A stretch of DNA of 64,000 bases from an uncultured Prevotella sp. (GTDB lineage Bacteria > Bacteroidota > Bacteroidia > Bacteroidales > Bacteroidaceae): NCBI GenBank assembly GCA_900551055.1, contig URUK01000004.1:70776-134775 (forward strand), read 5' to 3'. The notes below the pieces were generated by a model. That model worked only from the letters and a program-made list of their open reading frames with translations, did not search any database and was not told the origin of the DNA. Below, piece by piece: positions 33,752 to 42,396 of this stretch. Every line of letters begins with the position of its first letter. The stretch's first letter is position 1. The translations under genes were made by a program, and so were the position numbers.

Positions 33752-36700
33752 TTTATCTTGTACCCCAGCGCTTCGTTCTCCTTGATAAACGCCATAAGCT
33801 CACGGCTTAGGTCAACTTTCCCATGCTTGCAGCGAAGCCCGAACGGGCGATTTGACGCTCCGTCGTACACCTGGAAATAAAGCTGCGTGTTGCCGGGACT
33901 GTCGTTTATCACCGAGACAAGGTCTGTAACGACAGTATCGTCAATCTTGTCTGCGTTGACAGTGATTGTCAGCCTTTCTATCTTTTGGTCCTTCACGGTC
34001 TGCAAATACTGTATGTCCGTGACGCGCATCTCCATCATATCGCTGCCGCGGAAACGCTGTACGAACTGCGCCTTCACCAATACCGTGCAGCCTTCGACGA
34101 GCATTCCTTTCCACTTTCCCCACTCTTCGCCGAAGAAAGCCAGCTCGCCAGAACCTTCAAAGTCCTCGATTGTGACAAAGCCGCACGGCTTGCCGGTCTT
34201 CGTAAACTTGCTTCTCACCATTGTTACTATGCCCCCAAGCAGAACTTCCTGCTTCTTCTGAAGCTCTATCTTGTCGGCAAGCTCTGCGCAATGGGTGTTG
34301 CACATGTTGTTGAGTATCACCTCATAATCGTCCAACGGATGCGCCGACAGGTAGATACCTACGAGGTCTCGCTCGCGGTTGAGCTTCTCTATGCTGCTCC
34401 ACGGCTCGCTGTCAGGTATCGGCGGAGTGGCGATGTCAACATCGTCCATGCCCCCGAATAGCGAGTTTTGCGCCGTGTTCTTCTCCTGTTGGTACAGCTG
34501 TCCGTAACGTATGAGCGTGTCAAGGAAAGCGTCTCCTTTGGCGTTTTTGCCGAAATAGTCCTCCCTCTTTATCTTGAAACTGTCAAAACCGCCGCTCAGT
34601 GCAAGGCTCTCGAAACATTTTCGGTTGCAGGCTGTCAGGTTGACACGCTGCACCAGGTCGAAGATATCCTTGTACGGGCCGTTCTTCTCACGTTCGTCTA
34701 TTATGGCTTCGGCGGCTGCCGTACCCATGCCTTTTATGGCGGCGAGGCCGAAACGGATAGCTCCCTGCCTGTTCACGCTGAACTTCTGGCGGCTCTCGTT
34801 TACGTCAGGGCCGAGCGTCTTTATGCCCATGGCCTTGCATTCGTCCATGAGCTTGGTTATTTCGTTTATGTTTGTGACGTTGCGGCTCATGTTGGCGGCC
34901 ATGTATTCGGCAGGGTAATGCGCCTTGAGGTAAGCCGTCTGGTAGGCCACCCAAGAGTAACACGTAGCGTGACTCTTGTTGAATGCATAGCTGGCAAACT
35001 TCTTCCAGTCCTCCCATATCTTGTGAAGCACCTCGTGCTTGTAGCCGTTCTTCTCGCCACCTTCATAGAAAAGACCCTCCAAGTGGTTCATCTTCTCTAT
35101 CTGCTTCTTACCCATCGCCTTGCGCAGAGTGTCGCTCTGGCCTCGCGTAAAGCCTGCCAGCTGGCGGCTGAGAAGCATGACTTGCTCCTGATAGACGGTT
35201 ATTCCGTATGTGTCCTTGAGGTATTTCTCCATGCAAGGTATGTCATACGTTATCTTCGACGGGTCGCGCTTGCGCTCGATGAACTGCGGAATATAGTCCA
35301 TAGGACCGGGCCTGTAGAGGGCGTTCATGGCTATAAGGTCCTCGAATACGGTAGGATGCAGCTCGCGGAGGTACTTCTGCATGCCCGACGACTCAAACTG
35401 GAACGTGCCTATCGTGCGGCCTTCGCTGTACAGTTGGTACGTCTCCGGGTCGTCAATCGGTATGTTGTCAAGGTCGATTACCTTGCCCGTAGTAAGCCGT
35501 ATGTTCTCCACCGCCTCTTTCAGGATGGACAAAGTCTTCAGTCCGAGGAAGTCCATCTTGATAAGTCCGGTCTCCTCAATCACGCTGCCTTCATACTGCG
35601 TGCAGAGCAGCTTGTGGCCGGTCTCCTTGTCGTCGGCCGTCGAAACGGGCACCCAGTCGCTGATAGGGTCACGGCAAATGATGGTTCCGCAAGCGTGTAT
35701 GCCGGTGTTGCGCACGTTGCCCTCAAGCATCTTGGCATACTCTATGGTCTCACGCATGCGCGGGTCGGCAGAAGCCTCGGCCTCGCGCAGCTCCGGCACG
35801 CACTTGATTGCATTGGTAAGGTTCATCTTCAGGCCGTCGGGCAGACGGTCGGGTATGGACTTGCACAGGCGGTTCGACTCCTCCAGGGGCAGTTTTTCCA
35901 CACGCGCCACGTCCTTGATGGCCAGTTTCGTAGCCATTGTGCCGTATGTAATGATGTGCGCCACCTTGTCGGCGCCGTACTTTTCGGTCACCCAGTCGAG
36001 CACCTTTCCGCGCCCGTCGTCGTCGAAGTCGGTATCGATATCAGGCAACGAGATACGGTCGGGGTTGAGGAAACGCTCGAACAGCAGGTCATATTTTATA
36101 GGGTCAATCTTCGTTATGCCGAGGCAGTAGGCCACGACAGAGCCTGCCGCGCTGCCACGTCCCGGCCCGACCATCACCCCGAGCTGGTCGCGCGCGGAGT
36201 TGATGAAGTCCTGCACGATGAGGAAGTAGCCCGGGAAACCCATCGTCTTCATTATGTAAAGCTCGAACTTTATGCGCTCCGCCACCTCTTCTGTCAGCGG
36301 GTCGCCATACAGTTTCTTAGCTCCTTCGTATGCGAGCTTGGCCAGATAGTCGGCCTCGAACTTTATCCGGTATATCTTGTCGTAACCTCCGAGCTTCTTG
36401 ATTTTCTTCTCCCCTTCCTCACGCGACAGCACAACGTTGCCGTTCTCGTCCTGCGTGAACTCGTCATAAAGTTGCTCCTCGGTGAACCGTTGGCGGTATT
36501 CCTCCTCCGTGCCGAACTCCTCCGGGATGGGGAAAAACGGCATTATGGGGGCGTGGTCGATGCTGTACGCCTCCACTTTGTCAAGCACTTCGCACGTGTT
36601 TGCAAGCGCTTCGGGCACATCGGCAAACACCTCGTTCATCTCCTCGCGCGTCTTGAACCACTCCTGTTTGGAGTAAAGCAGACGGTTGGGGTCGTCCAAA

Positions 36701-37452
36701 TCCTTGTTGGTTGACAGGCACAGGAGGCGGTCATGAGCCTCAGCGTTCTCCTCGTCGACGAAGTGGCAGTCGTTGGTGCATACCAATTTTATGCCGTACT
36801 TTGCGGCCAGCTTCATCAGCACTTTGTTCGCCTTCTGCTGCAAGGGGTATGTCTCGCGGTTAGCGCGGATGTGCGGGTCCTTTACCTGATGGCGCTGAAG
36901 CTCAAGGTAATAGTCGTCGCCGAACACGCGCTTATACCACTCCACGGCCTCCTCCGCCCCCTCGATGTCGCCTTTGAGGATTTTTGCAGGCACCTCGCCG
37001 GCTATGCACGCCGAGCAGACTATCAGTCCCTCGTGGTACGCCTCAAGGTCGGCACGGTCGGTACGGGGACGCATGTAGAAGCCGTCAACCCACGCGCGGC
37101 TAACCAACTTGACAAGGTTCTTGTATCCCTTGTAGTTCTTCGCCAACACGATAAGGTGGTAACCGCCCTGGTCGCCCTGCTCTTTCACCTTGTCTTCCTT
37201 CGAGTGTCGGGCCACGTACATCTCGCAGCCGAGAATAGGCTTGAACTCCGGTTTGCCCTGCTCTTTCAGCTCGCCGTTCTTCTTCTTGCAATAATTGAAA
37301 AACTCCTTTATGGCGAACATGTTGCCGTGGTCGGTCACAGCCATGCCCCGCATGCCGTCGGCAATGGCCTTGTCAACGAGCTTCTTTACGCTGGCCTGTC
37401 CGTCGAGTATGCTGTAATAAGTATGTACGTGAAGGTGGACGAAATCTTGCAT
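33748..37452 (-). CDS. dnaE: DNA polymerase III subunit alpha
   Basis: Replicative DNA polymerase, 1234 residues from MQDFVHLHVHTYYSILDG (37452); a frame extending to 37515 would begin upstream of the predicted promoter. Domains: PHP (residues 1-270, with HVHTYYS and MAVTDHGNM), the polymerase palm with the catalytic acidic motif DIDTDFDDDGRG and upstream GPGRGSAAGS, fingers, helix-hairpin-helix and an OB fold near residue 1040 (LLGGIVTMVRSKFTKTGKPCGFVTIEDFEG). The C-terminus is short compared with E. coli DnaE. A long plus-strand frame inside (34468-36714) is an antisense shadow. Confidence 0.97.
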   Translation of the reverse strand: MQDFVHLHVHTYYSILDGQASVKKLVDKAIADGMRGMAVTDHGNMFAIKEFFNYCKKKNGELKEQGKPEFKPILGCEMYVARHSKEDKVKEQGDQGGYHLIVLAKNYKGYKNLVKLVSRAWVDGFYMRPRTDRADLEAYHEGLIVCSACIAGEVPAKILKGDIEGAEEAVEWYKRVFGDDYYLELQRHQVKDPHIRANRETYPLQQKANKVLMKLAAKYGIKLVCTNDCHFVDEENAEAHDRLLCLSTNKDLDDPNRLLYSKQEWFKTREEMNEVFADVPEALANTCEVLDKVEAYSIDHAPIMPFFPIPEEFGTEEEYRQRFTEEQLYDEFTQDENGNVVLSREEGEKKIKKLGGYDKIYRIKFEADYLAKLAYEGAKKLYGDPLTEEVAERIKFELYIMKTMGFPGYFLIVQDFINSARDQLGVMVGPGRGSAAGSVVAYCLGITKIDPIKYDLLFERFLNPDRISLPDIDTDFDDDGRGKVLDWVTEKYGADKVAHIITYGTMATKLAIKDVARVEKLPLEESNRLCKSIPDRLPDGLKMNLTNAIKCVPELREAEASADPRMRETIEYAKMLEGNVRNTGIHACGTIICRDPISDWVPVSTADDKETGHKLLCTQYEGSVIEETGLIKMDFLGLKTLSILKEAVENIRLTTGKVIDLDNIPIDDPETYQLYSEGRTIGTFQFESSGMQKYLRELHPTVFEDLIAMNALYRPGPMDYIPQFIERKRDPSKITYDIPCMEKYLKDTYGITVYQEQVMLLSRQLAGFTRGQSDTLRKAMGKKQIEKMNHLEGLFYEGGEKNGYKHEVLHKIWEDWKKFASYAFNKSHATCYSWVAYQTAYLKAHYPAEYMAANMSRNVTNINEITKLMDECKAMGIKTLGPDVNESRQKFSVNRQGAIRFGLAAIKGMGTAAAEAIIDEREKNGPYKDIFDLVQRVNLTACNRKCFESLALSGGFDSFKIKREDYFGKNAKGDAFLDTLIRYGQLYQQEKNTAQNSLFGGMDDVDIATPPIPDSEPWSSIEKLNRERDLVGIYLSAHPLDDYEVILNNMCNTHCAELADKIELQKKQEVLLGGIVTMVRSKFTKTGKPCGFVTIEDFEGSGELAFFGEEWGKWKGMLVEGCTVLVKAQFVQRFRGSDMMEMRVTDIQYLQTVKDQKIERLTITVNADKIDDTVVTDLVSVINDSPGNTQLYFQVYDGASNRPFGLRCKHGKVDLSRELMAFIKENEALGYKIN

Positions 37453-37484
37453 ATCCTTTATCCGTAGTATTTCCGTTGGAGCGT

Positions 37485-37517
37485 CAAAGTTAAAGCGAAA
37501 AAACGAGACAGCCAAAA
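37485..37517 (-). promoter_or_regulatory. dnaE promoter
   Basis: On the minus strand TTTTG (37517-37513), 20 nt, TAACTTTG (37492-37485), about 32 nt upstream of the start at 37452; it fixes that start. Confidence 0.65.
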
Positions 37518-37560
37518 TATATGTGTGAAAAAACCGCTATGCTGACAAACAGTCACATCT

Positions 37561-37602
37561 TTAACGTGGCATGACAGCCAGTCATGCCACGTTAAGTTTT
37601 CT
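37561..37602 (+). terminator. Orphan hairpin with T-rich tail
   Basis: Perfect arms TTAACGTGGCATGAC (37561-37575) and complement (37581-37595), 5-nt loop, followed on plus by GTTTTCTT. It looks like a plus-strand terminator, but no plus-strand gene lies upstream. Confidence 0.5.
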
Positions 37603-37766
37603 TAAACGACGGAACGTTGACGCTTCCAGAAGGCCGCCGGTGAACAGCGGCACGCCGTTTGACGGAAACAAGGCCGTTTTCAGGCGGCAAACGTAAGTGC
37701 TTGAAGCACAAAACGTTACATCAAAGCACCATATTTTCCGCCGCCGTTTACCGTCAAATGCAGTGC

Positions 37767-37832
37767 AAAAGGTAACCTTTTGCAACGTAAAAGGCCGTGT
37801 TTTGCAAGACTAAAGGCCGTCAACGGCAAACT
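37767..37832. repeat. 22-bp-period palindromic array F (3 units, degenerate)
   Basis: Units start at 37767 (AAAAG-GTAAC-CTTTT), 37789 (AAAAG-GCCGT-GTTTT) and 37811 (TAAAG-GCCGT-CAACG). The right arm is lost in the last unit. Confidence 0.72.
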
Positions 37833-37833
37833 G

Positions 37834-37866
37834 AAAAGCGGTCAAAACGCATGGTTTTGACCGCTT
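37834..37866 (-). terminator. Hairpin downstream of the beta-helix protein gene
   Basis: Arms AAAGCGGTCAAAAC (37835-37848) and GTTTTGACCGCTTT (about 37853-37866) form a 14-bp stem. It lies about 100 bp past the stop of the minus-strand gene, so a terminator is plausible, though the T-run is weak. Confidence 0.5.
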
Positions 37867-37963
37867 TCGCCTTCTTTTTCAGCCATGAGCAGGCTGCCTT
37901 TCCGCCGTTTTCAGCCATTCCGTCAGCCGAAAACGACACTGCCGGAAGCTGTTTTGCGGAAAA

Positions 37964-40840
37964 CTAATGTAAATTATTCTGACTGTCAACTGAGGCCGTT
38001 GTGCGTTCGGGTTTCCGCTCAACGTCGCTTCCCTGCACCTTACCCGGCTCGTCGCTGACAGGCCGCAGGGGCGAAGCATAGTAGTTGTTGGTAAGCTCGA
38101 TGACGCTGCCGCCCTCGTGCATACGGGCGTATGTGGCATCGTCTGACTGCGCCTTGCCGGGCATCGGACGGGCGAAGTATGTTGTATAAACATGAGCCTG
38201 ACCGCCGCGGACGTCTATTCCGGGCGCTCCGCAGCTGGCAAAGTTGCCCTGTTGCAGGCGCAACGTACCGTTGTTCACTATAGAGCCGACCACCGGACTG
38301 CCCCAGAAGGCGCTGTTGTAGAGCGTCAGCTGTGCGTCGGGATGCACCTTTCCTGTGCCGGGTTCGCCGCCCATCAACACGTATGAGCGCACGGGCTGCT
38401 CCTTGATGTGCGTGTTTACAAGCTCCGAGTTGATGGCGGTTATCCTGGTGTCCTTGCCTGCATCCTCGACAAAGAGCGAGAAGGTACAGCCGTCAGAGCC
38501 GTGTCCGATGACCGTCATTTGCCCCGGATAGTTGCCCGTAACGGCGTCTTTCAGGAAGTGGATGCCGTAGATTGAGCCGTACACGAAGTTGTTGAATATG
38601 GTCTGGTTCTTCACGTCCGCAAACTTCAACGCGCTGCAGTTGGACTGCACGAAGCGCGTCATCGACAGGTCGGGATAGCCCTGCCCTCCGCGCGGCATAC
38701 GCGAACCGTAGTGCGGATTGAACTGCATGTTGCGGATGAAGCCGCCTTCCGCTCCGCCGCCTACCCATATTCCGGCACGCAGCAGCACGCCTGCGAAATA
38801 GTCAACGTAGTGGCCGCTGGTGTTGTATGACGCGAGGTCGATGCCCTTGTCGCCCATCGTCACGGTAACGTTGACAACATACACCTTCGGGCCTTGCCCC
38901 TGGATGAGGAACGGAGTGCGGCGCGGATTGTCTTTCGTGAAGCCGTCTGAAGCGATGTTCAGCTGTGCTATGTTCAGTCCGTTAAGTCCCGCGCCCTCTT
39001 CAAGCTGTATCAGCGACGCTCCCTTTTCGCCCTCATTGCCGCCGTCGTAATTGGTGAATATGGCCGTTCCGCCGCTCTGCGTGTGGTGCTGAACGTCCCA
39101 ACTGCCGCGCAGCTCAACGCCCGACGGCACACGTATCGGCCGCTCTACGAGGTAACGTCCTGCCGGAAGGTAAAGCGTTCCGCCGCCAGCACGCTTCACG
39201 TCGTCAAGCAACGACTGCAACCGTGACGACACGTCGACCGTCGGCACGTCGTTGTTGTAGCCCGTAGCACAGGGAAGAGAGGCGCGGATGACGACATCCG
39301 ACGACGGGCGCGGACGCACATCGATGTCAGTCTTGATGTCGGCCGGCATCGGCTGTATGTCATATTCGTCGCCGGTGACAATATCCACATCGGCCGAACG
39401 GCTCTCGTCGGTCACCTGCAACTTGCGTTTGTAGCCGGAGTTGACGGCCTTCAGTGCGCCGGTTTCAGCCCCGAGATAGACGTGCCGGCCGGGGTTGGCG
39501 AAACTGCACTGCGTAAGCAGGGCGTTGCCGCTGTTCATGCGGAGGGCGTAGTCACGGCTGTCGGCGAAGGTGCAGTTCTCGAACGAGACAACGCCGCCGC
39601 TGCCGTCGCTTACCACCGGGCCGGTGAAGCTCACGCCGTTGAACTGCACCGACGTGCGGAAATCTTTGTAAAAATACACCGCATTGCCGCCGTAGCCTGC
39701 GCCGAACGACGAGTTTGAGATGAGAAGTCCGTAGGGATTGACCCCCTCAACGTAAAGACCGTTCACGCAGTCGTCGATGTGTATGCCGTAAAACTGTGCG
39801 TTCGGCGTGTCCGAATAGCCCGGCTCACGCCCCACCCACATGCCGGTGTCGTAGCCGCTGATGTCGAGATAAGACACGTATTCCCAGTCGGAGCGGTGCA
39901 TGCGGTAGCCCGTGCCGTTGGCCTTGGTGTACGCCTTGACCTTATCCAATGACGGAGCGCCGGGCAAACCGGATTCCGCCCAGTAACGGGGGCTGATTTT
40001 CACGTTCTCAATGCGCCCTATGTCGGTGCACACATGAACCTCAACGCCGGTGCTCAGAGCCGTGATGTAACTGTTGAGAAGGTAGTGAAGCTCGCTCGGA
40101 GCCGAGTAAAAGCCGTTGTAAGAGTTGACAAGCGTGACGTTCTCCACAGTGGCGCAGTCGCCTCCTGCCTGGAATAACGTCCACGGATAAGGCCGCACAT
40201 TGCCGGCGTCCTGTTCGGGATACCATATCGAAAGGTTGCGCACGCCGGTGCCTGCCGACATCTCAATGAAGCGGTCGGCAATGCTGGTGTATGTCGTGTG
40301 CAGGGCGTTGCCGGCCTGTGGGTCGTTCCACCAGCTCTCCACCTTGCCGTCATAGTTGGGCGCGTCCTTGCCGACGCGCACCTCAAGTATGGTGCCCTTC
40401 ACCTTGCCGCCGTGCTCTTCAGGGTCGGCCCAGTCGCCGCGCAGCTGCACACCGGCAGGCAGACGCAGCACGTATTCATACGTGTAATACTTCTGCTGCT
40501 CGTCCTTGCCGCGGCGCACGCGCACCTGCTTGCGGCCGGTCTGCGTGCTGCGGAACTCGTAGTTGCCAACAGGGACGTACACTACACCGCCGCCTGCGCG
40601 CCAAGCCGCGTCGATGGCCGCCTGGAAGGCCGCGCGGTTGTCGAAGCCGGGCTGCGCCTTGGCGCCGTAGTCGGTGACGACATAATCCGAAATAACCCAG
40701 TCCTTTGCAGGATAGACGGTCTTGATGCTATGTCCAACCACACCGGAAGAGGCGCAGGCCCCACCGCCATGCAGCAGCATCAGAGCCGCCGCGACCATCA
40801 CCAAAGCCTTGCCATGGGCGATAACTTTTAACTTTACCAT
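37964..40840 (-). CDS. Large exported protein with two pectate-lyase-3/GH55-type beta-helix domains
   Basis: A protein of about 958 residues starting at MVKLKVIAHGKALVMVAAAL (40840; 40852 is an alternative), with a signal peptide ending near GACASS. It has two right-handed beta-helix domains. The first begins around residue 55 (VTDYGAKAQPGFDNRAAFQAAIDAAWRAGGGVVYVP) and the second around residue 530 (VPTVDVSSRLQSLLDDVKRAGGGTLYLPAGRYLVERPI). The doubling resembles GH55 glucanases and pectate-lyase-3 superfamily proteins. Catalytic residues cannot be assigned, and the substrate is unknown. No SusC/SusD pair is adjacent, so it is not part of a typical polysaccharide utilisation locus. Confidence 0.75.
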   Translation of the reverse strand: MVKLKVIAHGKALVMVAAALMLLHGGGACASSGVVGHSIKTVYPAKDWVISDYVVTDYGAKAQPGFDNRAAFQAAIDAAWRAGGGVVYVPVGNYEFRSTQTGRKQVRVRRGKDEQQKYYTYEYVLRLPAGVQLRGDWADPEEHGGKVKGTILEVRVGKDAPNYDGKVESWWNDPQAGNALHTTYTSIADRFIEMSAGTGVRNLSIWYPEQDAGNVRPYPWTLFQAGGDCATVENVTLVNSYNGFYSAPSELHYLLNSYITALSTGVEVHVCTDIGRIENVKISPRYWAESGLPGAPSLDKVKAYTKANGTGYRMHRSDWEYVSYLDISGYDTGMWVGREPGYSDTPNAQFYGIHIDDCVNGLYVEGVNPYGLLISNSSFGAGYGGNAVYFYKDFRTSVQFNGVSFTGPVVSDGSGGVVSFENCTFADSRDYALRMNSGNALLTQCSFANPGRHVYLGAETGALKAVNSGYKRKLQVTDESRSADVDIVTGDEYDIQPMPADIKTDIDVRPRPSSDVVIRASLPCATGYNNDVPTVDVSSRLQSLLDDVKRAGGGTLYLPAGRYLVERPIRVPSGVELRGSWDVQHHTQSGGTAIFTNYDGGNEGEKGASLIQLEEGAGLNGLNIAQLNIASDGFTKDNPRRTPFLIQGQGPKVYVVNVTVTMGDKGIDLASYNTSGHYVDYFAGVLLRAGIWVGGGAEGGFIRNMQFNPHYGSRMPRGGQGYPDLSMTRFVQSNCSALKFADVKNQTIFNNFVYGSIYGIHFLKDAVTGNYPGQMTVIGHGSDGCTFSLFVEDAGKDTRITAINSELVNTHIKEQPVRSYVLMGGEPGTGKVHPDAQLTLYNSAFWGSPVVGSIVNNGTLRLQQGNFASCGAPGIDVRGGQAHVYTTYFARPMPGKAQSDDATYARMHEGGSVIELTNNYYASPLRPVSDEPGKVQGSDVERKPERTTASVDSQNNLH

Positions 40841-41370
40841 AAATAAAAACATGTGTTAGTTGATATACATCTTTTCACAATGGCGCATGATGCGCCCGCG
40901 CAACGAGGTTAACTACGCGCCGGCGCAGCCCCACATGCCGACGGCAAGACTGCCATCGCACGGCTGCGTGACGGCGCGACACCGTCACCGGGGGCGTGAC
41001 AGGACACGTCCTCATTGCAGGATTGGATGTAAGTGTGGTGATGGTCTTGCAAGTTTACTCCGTGCAACGCCGCCGCCTTCAATCCGGCGACAGGCCGCCC
41101 TACTGGCGTGCGGCCGCCGCGTATGCGGCTATAAACGCATATTTGCAGGCATGCGGACAGCCGCACAACTTGCATGACATTATATGGATATGTGTGTTTG
41201 GTGTGCCAAAGGTAAAGCTAAAAAACGAAACGGCCAAAAAGAGAGCCCAATATATTGATTTTTTAACGAACTGAGGCATTTATGACAACACCAAGTAAAA
41301 CCATGTCAAAAAGCCGCTTGCACAACGTAAAACAGCCTTCAGCGCAACAGCTTGATATCCAGCGTATTAC

Positions 41371-41458
41371 AAAAGGCCATCTTTTGCACTGCAAAAGATG
41401 GCCTTTCAGAGGGTAAAAGACGGCCTTTCACACATCAAAAGGCGGCATATTGAAGCCC
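41371..41458. repeat. 22-bp-period palindromic array G (4 units)
   Basis: Units start at 41371, 41393, 41415 and 41437 (cores AAAAG-GCCAT-CTTTT, AAAAG-ATGGC-CTTTC, AAAAG-ACGGC-CTTTC, AAAAG-GCGGC-ATATT). Units 1 and 2 form a perfect 16-bp stem with a 3-nt loop (41372-41406). The shared flank is on the left (41343-41370). Confidence 0.9.
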
Positions 41459-41490
41459 CTCTCCAACCCTCCCGTAGGGAGGGAGATTGG
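41456..41490. repeat. CCCTCCC-GTA-GGGAGGG hairpin element
   Basis: A 7-bp stem with 3-nt loop (41467-41483), extended by CCAA/TTGG with a bulge. Similar short elements are, as I recall, common between genes in Bacteroidetes. Confidence 0.5.
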
Positions 41491-41560
41491 CTACCTGCTT
41501 CACATCGGGACAAACATGGTGTTCAACAACAGCCTGCCGGAATACAGTCCGGGCGTTGGC

Positions 41561-41605
41561 AAAAATAAAGGGAGGCTCCGTTGTATCGAGTCTCCCTTTT
41601 ATCTT
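41561..41605 (-). terminator. Terminator of the porN-downstream barrel gene
   Basis: Minus-strand stem with AAAGGGAG and CTCCCTTT arms (41567-41574 and 41592-41599) plus inner CTC/GAG pairs, followed by TATTTTTG. Confidence 0.7.
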
Positions 41606-41634
41606 GAAAGCGCGGCAACACCGCGTTGAAGCGC

Positions 41635-42249
41635 TTAGAAGTAGTAAGCAGCTGAAACCTGCCATGTGTTTGCACGACCGCGGTAAACGCCCTCGGCTAT
41701 GTCGCCAGCCGTATTGAACACCGAAACTTCACCGGTCTTGCCGCACGCGATGTTGTAGTTGAAACCAACCTGCAAATGGCTGAGCAGCATTACGCCGGCA
41801 CCAAGGTTTACACTGAAATTAGACGAGTTGAACTTCCACGACGACACATTGTCTACAATGGTCTCATGCTTGTCCCCGACATTGAAGCCGAACTGCGGAC
41901 CGGCTGCCAGATATATGGCAGCAAGACTGCCCAAGCCGATGTCGTAACGCAGGTTTATTGGAATGTTGATGGCCTGCTGCTTTATCTTCTTGCCAACACC
42001 CTTGACCTTGGCCTCACGCTGGTCGTAAAGCGCGGATGCGTCAACGCCCAAGCCGACGAGAGGCAATGAGAACTTTACAGTAGGGCCGATGAAGAACCCT
42101 GTGCGGTTAGACGACTCGAAAACGTCGCTGTTGAACGACATGTCTGTGATATTCAAACCGCCTTTCAAGCCGAACTTGAACTGTGCGTCAGCCGGAACGG
42201 CGGAAAACAAAGCCGCAACCAACGCGGCGACAGCTAAGAACTTTCTCAT
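41635..42249 (-). CDS. Outer-membrane beta-barrel protein (PorT-like fold family)
   Basis: A 204-residue exported barrel: signal MRKFLAVAALVAALFSAVPADA, then eight or so amphipathic strands (QFKFGLKGGLNITDMSF, TGFFIGPTVKFSLPLVGLGVDASALY, IPINLRYDIGLGSLAAIYLAAGPQFGFNVG), ending AWQVSAAYYF-like with a terminal aromatic residue. This is the family that includes PorT, but it is shorter and lies next to the Por operon rather than matching PorT clearly. It may be a general surface protein. Separated from porN by 147 bp containing AATTCACAA/TTGTGAATT repeats. Confidence 0.8.
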   Translation of the reverse strand: MRKFLAVAALVAALFSAVPADAQFKFGLKGGLNITDMSFNSDVFESSNRTGFFIGPTVKFSLPLVGLGVDASALYDQREAKVKGVGKKIKQQAINIPINLRYDIGLGSLAAIYLAAGPQFGFNVGDKHETIVDNVSSWKFNSSNFSVNLGAGVMLLSHLQVGFNYNIACGKTGEVSVFNTAGDIAEGVYRGRANTWQVSAAYYF

Positions 42250-42396
42250 GCAATTGGATTTTAATGGTTAAAGATTTTATAAATTCATAATGGCAAATTC
42301 ACAATTCATAATCCAACATTCATTACCGACTGTGCATTGAAAGTCGCACAACAGCGCAGCCGACTATGAAATGAGATTTGTGAATTATGGGTTAAA

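Larger units (their letters stand above)
37453..37963. other. Intergenic region between dnaE and the beta-helix protein gene
   Basis: It holds the dnaE promoter, a perfect 15-bp-stem hairpin (37561-37595), array F (37767-37832) and another hairpin (37834-37866). No coding frame was recognised. Confidence 0.7.
40841..41634. other. 794-bp region with array G, no convincing gene
   Basis: The first 320 bp are GC-rich and contain short frames on both strands that match no known family. Then come array G (41371-41458), a small palindromic CCCTCCC/GGGAGGG element and the terminator of the barrel-protein gene (41561-41605). Confidence 0.65.

Noticed and set aside
34468..36714. 748-residue plus-strand frame opposite dnaE
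   Set aside because: It lies wholly antisense to the strongly conserved dnaE gene; its composition (many Val, Leu, Arg, His) is that of an antisense frame of a GC-rich gene, and it has no recognisable domain.
37964..40840. Beta-helix protein as part of a Sus-type polysaccharide utilisation locus
   Set aside because: No SusC/SusD-like pair, sulfatase or other carbohydrate enzyme is adjacent.
40860..41177. Short frames on both strands in the gap after the beta-helix gene
   Set aside because: Arg/His/Pro-rich low-information translations without promoter, signal or family match.
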